Positions 59,067-64,000 of a stretch of 64,000 nt of DNA are shown in pieces. Under the pieces are notes generated by a model that was not told where the DNA came from, made no database searches, and saw nothing but the letters and a program-made list of their open reading frames with translations. A program made the translations under genes and the position numbers. The first letter of the stretch is position 1; each line of letters opens with the position of its first letter. Source of the DNA: SIG598 sp045538015. GTDB lineage: Bacteria; Bacillota; Clostridia; Oscillospirales; Acutalibacteraceae. The DNA lies in assembly GCA_045538015.1 (NCBI GenBank), contig JAZSQO010000158.1, positions 1-64,000 of the forward strand, given 5' to 3'.

Positions 59067-60148
59067 AGCCACACCGTCCGCTCAGCGGCTTTCAGCTCTT
59101 TTCGCTGTGTGTTACAGCCTCCATGTTCGGGCTGTTCACCGGCCACAGCGGCGCTCTTTCGCCGGCGTATTTCCTTCTGGTCATTCTGCTTTTCGGCCTC
59201 CAGTGCGCGTCTCTGGCATTGCTCTCCTGCGCCTACAAACGAACCGGCGGAGAGGATTACAATTCTATGCTTTCCCGCGCCCTCTCCCGCCCGGCGGCTC
59301 GCGTATTTCTCGTTTTCCCCGGATTATTATTCATTCTTCGCGCGTCCCTCACCCTTTCCGGCCAGACCGAGGCCGTGTCGCTCTATCTTCTTGAGGATAC
59401 CTCGGAATTTGCCGTTTCTCTTGTTTTTCTTGTGACCGCTTTCTGCGCTCTTCTGCCGGGAATACGCAGGATATCGGGCACCGCCGCGCTTTTCACCCTC
59501 CTGCTGCCGGTCGCCCTCGGTGTTGTTGTGGTCTCCGGACTGCTGGGAGCTGACTGGGGAGAACTGCGTCTGCTGTATCAGCCGGCGCCCGATGAGTTCG
59601 TGCCGGCTCTGATACCGGCACTTCTGACCGCATCCGGAGCCGAGTGCGCGCTTTTCTTTCTCAGCGCAAAAAATACGAAGGATCACTCCTCCCGGCGCCT
59701 AATAATCGCTCCGGCAGTGTGCGCGGCGATATTTCTCTGTATGCAGCTGGTCACCGTGGGCACCATCGGCCTCGGCGGACTTTCCTCCGAAGCCTACCCG
59801 TTCATTGAGGCCTCGCGGCAGATAAGCACCGGAACCGGCAGTCTTACCGAGCGGCTGGATTTCCCCTTTATAACGGTCATGCTCACCGCGTCAATTATAC
59901 AGATAGCCATCTACACCCTCTGCTCCGCGCTGGCGCTTAAAACGGTCTTCTGTGCCCGAAGAACCGGTCCGCTTGCCGGCACGGCTCTTGCGGCGGAGTT
60001 TGCCCTTTCCCTGCTTATCCGATACGCCGGGCTGGGCGACGCGCTTCAGACTGTGTGCGCCTTGGGCATCGCCGTCTATACCGCTGTTCTGATTCCCCTG
60101 CTGGCCCTTCTGGCCGCGCTACGACACCGAAAGGAGAGGCCGGCATGA
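59063..60148 (+). CDS. gerKB: Spore germination permease-like protein, GerB/GerKB (B subunit)
   Basis: B subunit of the germinant receptor, an APC-superfamily amino-acid permease-like protein that binds the nutrient. The 361-aa protein has about ten hydrophobic segments. Start ATG 59063 overlaps the gerA stop as ATGA and follows GGGAGGG. The first segment begins LSGFQLFSLCVTASMFG. Sequence is divergent from Bacillus GerB, but position and topology fit well. Confidence 0.9.
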   Translation: MKPHRPLSGFQLFSLCVTASMFGLFTGHSGALSPAYFLLVILLFGLQCASLALLSCAYKRTGGEDYNSMLSRALSRPAARVFLVFPGLLFILRASLTLSGQTEAVSLYLLEDTSEFAVSLVFLVTAFCALLPGIRRISGTAALFTLLLPVALGVVVVSGLLGADWGELRLLYQPAPDEFVPALIPALLTASGAECALFFLSAKNTKDHSSRRLIIAPAVCAAIFLCMQLVTVGTIGLGGLSSEAYPFIEASRQISTGTGSLTERLDFPFITVMLTASIIQIAIYTLCSALALKTVFCARRTGPLAGTALAAEFALSLLIRYAGLGDALQTVCALGIAVYTAVLIPLLALLAALRHRKERPA

Positions 60149-61266
60149 TTAAAAAAGCCGTTATACCCGTAATCATTCTTATTCTTCTGGCTCTGCTCTC
60201 GGGCGGCACCGACGCGGTGGATGTGAACCGCACGGTTTTCGTTGTGGGCGTGGGCATTGATCGCAGTGAAAAGGACAGCGGATACCAATACACCTTCTAC
60301 GCCGCCTCGCCTACGGGAGCCGACTCCGCGGTGGGAGACAACAATGTTGCTTACCGCAGTGTCACCCTTTCCGCCAGATCCCTGTCCTCTGCCGTGAGAC
60401 GGCTGGAGCAGGGTTCGTCCAGAAGCATCAGCTTTGAACATCTCAGCTGTGCCGCCCTCGGAGCCTCTGTGCTGGGCGAGGATTTTCCGGCAATGATGGA
60501 CTATCTGCTGCAGGTGCCCGATGTGCGCAGGCAGAGCGTGGTATTCGCTCTCAATGGCGATGCCGCTGACTTTTTCAGTGTTCCCCTCGAAGGCAATATC
60601 GCCTCGGCGGCGGCTGAAACGCTGGAACGGCTGGACGGCTCGGACAGTCACAGCAGCATAATGACTCTCGGACGGCTCGCCGGCACTCTCGAGAGCCGAA
60701 CCGGATACTGTCTTTATATCCTCGGTCTTGCGGATACTCCCTCCGAGCTGTCCGGCAGCGATGTTTCCGGCGTATACTGCCTCGATCTCAAGGGAGCGGC
60801 CGTGTTTGACTCACGAGGTCTGAGCGGAAAACTCAGCCGCGATCAGGCCGAGCTGGCAAGACTTTTCACCCACGGTCAGATATCCGGGCTGATAACCTCG
60901 GTCGACAGCGACGGCAGCCGTTTTTTCTATGAAATAACCTATTCCCGCTGCCGCAGCTCATTTGTCCCAGGCGAGCCGTGCCGCGCCTCCATCGAAATGA
61001 ATATTGAGTGCATTCTTCTGGAGCGCTCTGATATTACAGCGGAGCCGCCGGATGACCGCGCCCTCTCCGGGCATCTGCACGGCCAGCTTGAGCAGCTGAT
61101 AGCTCTCAGCCGCGAATACGGCGCCGCTGTCACCGGCCTTGAGACCGAGGCCCGCCGGTCTCATCGGCTCTGGTATAATGAAATAAAAGATAAATGGGAT
61201 TCGATATACCGCGGCACGGCCATTGACCTGCGCGTGAATTGCGTCAGCGAAAGAGCCGATGACTGA
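60145..61266 (+). CDS. gerKC: Spore germination protein, GerC/GerKC-like, without lipobox Cys
   Basis: C subunit of the receptor, normally a lipoprotein. The 373-aa protein starts at ATG 60145, overlapping gerB as ATGA. The N-terminus is a hydrophobic segment (MIKKAVIPVIILILLALLSG) followed by GTDAVDVNRTVFVVGVGID. In the family the motif here reads LxGCWDxxEL; this protein has Gly21 (GGC) where the lipidated Cys (TGC) should be. The rest resembles GerC: FVVGVGIDRSEKD, QVPDVRRQSVVF, LVWDELKDKWDSI-like LWYNEIKDKWDSIYRG. It is probably tethered by an uncleaved helix. Confidence 0.88.
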   Translation: MIKKAVIPVIILILLALLSGGTDAVDVNRTVFVVGVGIDRSEKDSGYQYTFYAASPTGADSAVGDNNVAYRSVTLSARSLSSAVRRLEQGSSRSISFEHLSCAALGASVLGEDFPAMMDYLLQVPDVRRQSVVFALNGDAADFFSVPLEGNIASAAAETLERLDGSDSHSSIMTLGRLAGTLESRTGYCLYILGLADTPSELSGSDVSGVYCLDLKGAAVFDSRGLSGKLSRDQAELARLFTHGQISGLITSVDSDGSRFFYEITYSRCRSSFVPGEPCRASIEMNIECILLERSDITAEPPDDRALSGHLHGQLEQLIALSREYGAAVTGLETEARRSHRLWYNEIKDKWDSIYRGTAIDLRVNCVSERADD

Positions 61267-61593
61267 AAACGAAACAGCCCCGGACTTGCGGCAGTCCGGG
61301 GCTGTGTCAGTGCAATGCTGTGGGGATTAAAAATACTGAGGAGGTTAAACATACACCCTAAAACGACTCCGGTGCGGCTCCTTTGTCGTTCATATCCGGG
61401 TGTGATTTTATTATAACGCACCCGTGATCCGAATTGTTAATCTCATATGAACACATTTTGAATAATTATGTTTCCCTGCATATTTTTCGCCATTAAACAA
61501 ACAAATGTTTGCTTTTTCGACAGAACGGTGTTATAATGTCATCAGACGCCAGATATATATTGTATTTGTTATCGTATTTTACGGAGGTATATT
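61267..61593. other. Intergenic stretch gerC-lexA with inverted repeats
   Basis: A strong hairpin ACAGCCCCGGACT/AGTCCGGGGCTGT (61274-61305) follows gerC but has no T-run on the plus strand; on the minus strand TTTCGTTTT follows. Nested inverted repeats lie further on: ACACCC/GGGTGT (about 61350-61402) enclosing AACGAC/GTCGTT, and CGGGTG/CACCCG (about 61396-61424) around a minus-strand TATAAT. A minus-strand ORF could begin MFNLLSIFNP near 61349 but runs into gerC. I see no clear gene; lexA control elements occupy 61498-61537. Confidence 0.5.
61498..61537 (+). promoter_or_regulatory. lexA promoter with overlapping LexA (SOS) box
   Basis: TTGCTT (61509-61514), a 17-bp spacer and TATAAT (61532-61537). 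The palindrome CAAACAAATGTTTG (61498-61511) overlaps the -35 and resembles the Gram-positive SOS box GAACNNNNGTTC, with A/T for the outer G/C. LexA is expected to repress its own gene here. Confidence 0.72.
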
Positions 61594-62190
61594 ATGTCCG
61601 AAGCATTGACACCGTCTCAGCAGAAGGTTCTCGATTTTCTCAAGGAGCGCATCAAGCAGGGCGTCCCTCCCTCGGTGCGTGAGATCTGCGAAGCCACCGG
61701 CATACGCTCCACCTCTTCGGTACACAACCACCTTTGCGCTCTGGAAAAGGGCGGCTATATCACCCGTGCCTCCGGCCTCAACCGGCACATCAAGCTGGCC
61801 GATGAGGCGCCGGTCACTCAGGTTCCGCTGATCGGCCATGTCGCCGCCGGCTCTCCGCTGTACGCCTTTGAGGATGTGGTGGCTCACATTCCCTTCCCCG
61901 GCGACAATTACGACGCCAGTCAGCTTTTCGCCCTGCGTGTCCGTGGAGAGAGCATGATAAACGCCGGTATTCTTGACGGCGACATCATCATCGCCGAAAA
62001 AACTCCCACCGCCGCCTACGACGGCGAGATAGTCATCGCCATGATCGAGGACGAGGCCACCGTCAAACGCATCTACCGCGAGGGAGACGCCATCCGCCTG
62101 CAGCCGGAAAACGACCTTTACGAGCCGATCATCTCCCGGAACGTAAACGTCATAGGCCGCGTTATCTCCTGCATCAGATACTACGGATAA
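61594..62190 (+). CDS. lexA: LexA repressor
   Basis: SOS-response repressor and self-cleaving serine protease. The 198-aa protein has an N-terminal wHTH (LTPSQQKVLDFLKERI, PSVREICEATGIRSTSSVHNHL), a cleavage site Ala85-Gly86 in GHVAAGSP, and a catalytic Ser120 (RGESM) with Lys158 (EATVKRI). Length is canonical. ATG follows GGAGG. It is 25 bp upstream of a large unrecognised gene that is probably in the same SOS transcript. Confidence 0.97.
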   Translation: MSEALTPSQQKVLDFLKERIKQGVPPSVREICEATGIRSTSSVHNHLCALEKGGYITRASGLNRHIKLADEAPVTQVPLIGHVAAGSPLYAFEDVVAHIPFPGDNYDASQLFALRVRGESMINAGILDGDIIIAEKTPTAAYDGEIVIAMIEDEATVKRIYREGDAIRLQPENDLYEPIISRNVNVIGRVISCIRYYG

Positions 62191-62215
62191 TTTCTGTCCG
62201 TCTGGAAGGAACACG

Positions 62216-64000
62216 ATGAAACATACCGATCGTCTGGCCATCGGGCTCGAGCTGTATTTCTCGGCCCGTTCAGCCTCTTTTTCCGGTCTGAAGGACTATT
62301 CCTCCTCAGACATAAAGGATATGATTGAAAACACTCCGGATTACGCCCGTTATCCCGTGGCACGGGAGATGCACAGCGCCCTCTGCGACCTGCTGGCCTC
62401 CGACCTCTGCCCCCGCCAGCATATTCCGGAGGATGTCGCGCGCATCGCTTCTGAGCGCTCGGCCTTCCGGTGCTGCGGCGACCGGCCCATAACCGCCTTC
62501 TTCAGCTGGCTTATCGACATAGCCCGCCGCAACGAGACCGACCGCGTGGAGCGCGTCTCCGGCCTCAACACCGCCGCTTCCTGCTTTGACACCCAGACCT
62601 CCTCCTTCATTCGCACCGGCCTTGCACTCAACAACCAGAGAGTGGTCATAACAAGAGAGGACGACACCATCCGTATGTCCTTTGCCGAGCGGGAATGGGG
62701 TCGTGTCTGCATTGATTTCACCGGCTGCGAGACCGACGCGGAGCTGCCGCCTCTGCCCATGCTCGGATACGCCTTCAGCACCGAAGCCGAACGGCTGGGC
62801 GACGGCTGCTTCCAGTTCCGCATCCTTGTGGATACGCTGTTTACCGACAGCGATTACTGCGAGCGGCTTCTCTCCTCCGAGGGCTGGCACGAGGTCTCCT
62901 TTATATGCAAATCGGCCAGAGCCGATATAGTCTGCCTCGACTACGCCGGACGGCTGGAACGAGCCGGCACTCCCCGGGCGGAGATAATCGACCGAGTCTG
63001 CTCTGCCTTGCTGAGCAAGAAAAGTATTCTGGGCGGCGGCGCTCTTTCCCCCGACGAATCGTCCATGCTGCCGGTGGCTGAGCTGATTTCCGGAACCGGC
63101 GGACTGCTGACCGAGCCTCGCTCCCAGCAGTGGCAGAGCGAACAGCTTGTCCTCGACTCCCTTGACAACCGCTACGCTATGCAGCAGCTGGGCAGGCTTC
63201 TTGAGGACGGTAAATGCGAGCAGCTGCGGCAATATCTCGAGCTTTCCTCTCAGGCACGCTTTGACGACGACGAACACAAGGCCCTTGCCAGTGCCCGCCG
63301 CTACGCCTCTCTCTACGAGCAGCAGCTGGCCGACGGAAGTGCCCGTCCTCTTGCTCTGCTGCTTTCCGGCCGTTTTATGGATATGACCGGCGGCTTTGAC
63401 GGCACTACTCCGCGCTGTCTTGCCGAGGCTCAGACCGCCGACCGGGTGATGAGCACCGTCAGCGACAGCATGAAAAAGCTTCGGTTCGAGGGGCAATTCC
63501 CCCACTATCGCCGTCTGAAGCGCAGAAATGCAGAGTACCTTTCCTTTATGCTGCTGCCAGCCGCCGACCGTTCCCGATACGGCGTATTTTCCTTCTATGT
63601 ATCTCTGGCCGCGGCAAAAATATCCGGCCGCCGTCTCCGCCAGCTAAAGGAGCACGGCATTGACGCCCAGCTCACCAACGCCCTTGACTGCCAGCCGGAG
63701 ATTTCATCGGTGTGCAAATACGGCGAGCTGGCCAGCGCCGACGACGGCGAATATGTGCGCGTGGATATAGATATGTTCGGCTCCTCCAGACAAAGGAAGC
63801 TGCGCGACGACTCGGCCCAGCTGGAGCGCTACATCCGTATCGCCGAGCGTCAGTTCCGCTTCGGCAGCATCCCGGGAAGCTACGCCGCCTCCCGGTCACG
63901 CAAGGGAATGATGCCCTCTCCATTGCCGAGGCTCTTTCTCACATCCCTGCCGCTCAGCGCGGTTCTTTCCCTGCTGGCGGTAATCGGCTGGCTGCTTGCC
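62216..64000 (+). CDS. Large unrecognised protein downstream of lexA (partial)
   Basis: I do not recognise this gene. ATG 62216 follows GGAAGGA at 5 bp, and the frame stays open for 595 codons to the window edge. The product is a largely soluble, Arg/Leu/Ser/Cys-rich protein without a signal peptide, ending in a hydrophobic run (about residues 570-595, LFLTSLPLSAVLSLLAVIGWLL). Features include several Cys (pairs in ASERSAFRCCGDR) and the stretch GGFDGTTPRCLAEAQTADR. It follows lexA by 25 bp on the same strand, so DNA damage probably induces it. The soluble part is likely cytoplasmic, tethered by a C-terminal helix. Confidence 0.85.
   Translation, partial: MKHTDRLAIGLELYFSARSASFSGLKDYSSSDIKDMIENTPDYARYPVAREMHSALCDLLASDLCPRQHIPEDVARIASERSAFRCCGDRPITAFFSWLIDIARRNETDRVERVSGLNTAASCFDTQTSSFIRTGLALNNQRVVITREDDTIRMSFAEREWGRVCIDFTGCETDAELPPLPMLGYAFSTEAERLGDGCFQFRILVDTLFTDSDYCERLLSSEGWHEVSFICKSARADIVCLDYAGRLERAGTPRAEIIDRVCSALLSKKSILGGGALSPDESSMLPVAELISGTGGLLTEPRSQQWQSEQLVLDSLDNRYAMQQLGRLLEDGKCEQLRQYLELSSQARFDDDEHKALASARRYASLYEQQLADGSARPLALLLSGRFMDMTGGFDGTTPRCLAEAQTADRVMSTVSDSMKKLRFEGQFPHYRRLKRRNAEYLSFMLLPAADRSRYGVFSFYVSLAAAKISGRRLRQLKEHGIDAQLTNALDCQPEISSVCKYGELASADDGEYVRVDIDMFGSSRQRKLRDDSAQLERYIRIAERQFRFGSIPGSYAASRSRKGMMPSPLPRLFLTSLPLSAVLSLLAVIGWLLA

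Noticed and set aside
61161..61349. Minus-strand ORF beginning MFNLLSIFNP
   Set aside because: It runs through a hairpin and 100 bp into gerC antisense, with no family match; kept only as a note in the intergenic entry.
1..64000. tRNA, rRNA, CRISPR arrays, restriction or toxin-antitoxin systems, prophage
   Set aside because: No cloverleaf, rRNA motif, regularly spaced repeats, nuclease pair or phage gene was recognised on either strand.

Overview
The window is chromosomal DNA of a spore-forming, Gram-positive member of the Clostridia, most likely a GC-rich Oscillospirales/Ruminococcaceae-type gut anaerobe. The evidence is WhiA, HprK and a PHP-domain DnaE in one cluster, a tryptophan T-box leader, a surface protein with cell-wall-binding-2 repeats, a three-gene GerA-type germination operon, a 26-residue SpoVM gene, thymidylate synthesis by ThyX, and strong SigA-type promoters (TTGACA-17-TATAAT) set in GC-rich coding DNA. 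Species assignment is inference. No rRNA, tRNA, CRISPR array or prophage was seen.

Layout. 1-6.3 kb (minus): a Tyr/Pro/Arg-repeat membrane protein cut by the left edge, then the elongasome operon mreB-mreC-mreD-mrdA, with a 172-bp MITE-like element inserted exactly at the mreD stop codon. 6.4-10.9 kb (minus): zapA, a U32 RlhA-like protein, a transglutaminase-fold lipoprotein and maf. 10.9-15.4 kb: an ABC-2 exporter, a plus-strand 58-aa protein with a consensus promoter, a membrane-anchored alpha/beta hydrolase and a methyltransferase. 15.5-19.3 kb: yebC (plus), then HD hydrolase-cysK and upp-dCMP deaminase (minus). 19.5-25.1 kb: a 1,210-aa surface protein and trpB2 under a Trp T-box. 25.1-32.6 kb: ispF, a polyprenyl sugar transferase, an AraC regulator (plus), a class B PBP, and mltG with a second U32 gene. 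32.7-38.8 kb: a 30-aa Cys-containing peptide (plus), the operon thyX-tmk-DUF2156-GNAT-pfpI-5-FTHF cycloligase (minus), two tandem paralogous membrane proteins, and spoVM. 38.9-43.4 kb: trxB, citrate synthase, MarR, and a PadR/HAAS-domain pair with an operator array. 43.5-57.3 kb (minus): hprK-glcK-murB-whiA-dnaE, then pfkA-purE-purM-purN-purH-purD from its own promoter. 57.5-64 kb (plus): gerA-gerB-gerC germination genes, then lexA with a large unrecognised gene that runs off the right edge.

How the genes work together. Much of the window concerns cell-wall growth and division (MreBCD, two class B PBPs, MltG, MurB, ZapA), nucleotide supply (dCMP deaminase to ThyX to Tmk for dTTP, the pur genes for IMP, Upp for salvage) and sporulation/germination (SpoVM, GerA-type receptor). 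Many genes begin with TTG or GTG and overlap the preceding stop codon, so translational coupling is common.

The least explained items are the unknown gene downstream of lexA, a GerC-like subunit that has lost its lipobox cysteine, charged N-terminal extensions shared in style by UPRT and phosphofructokinase, several small proteins, and the MITE insertion. I found no clear-cut novel defence system.
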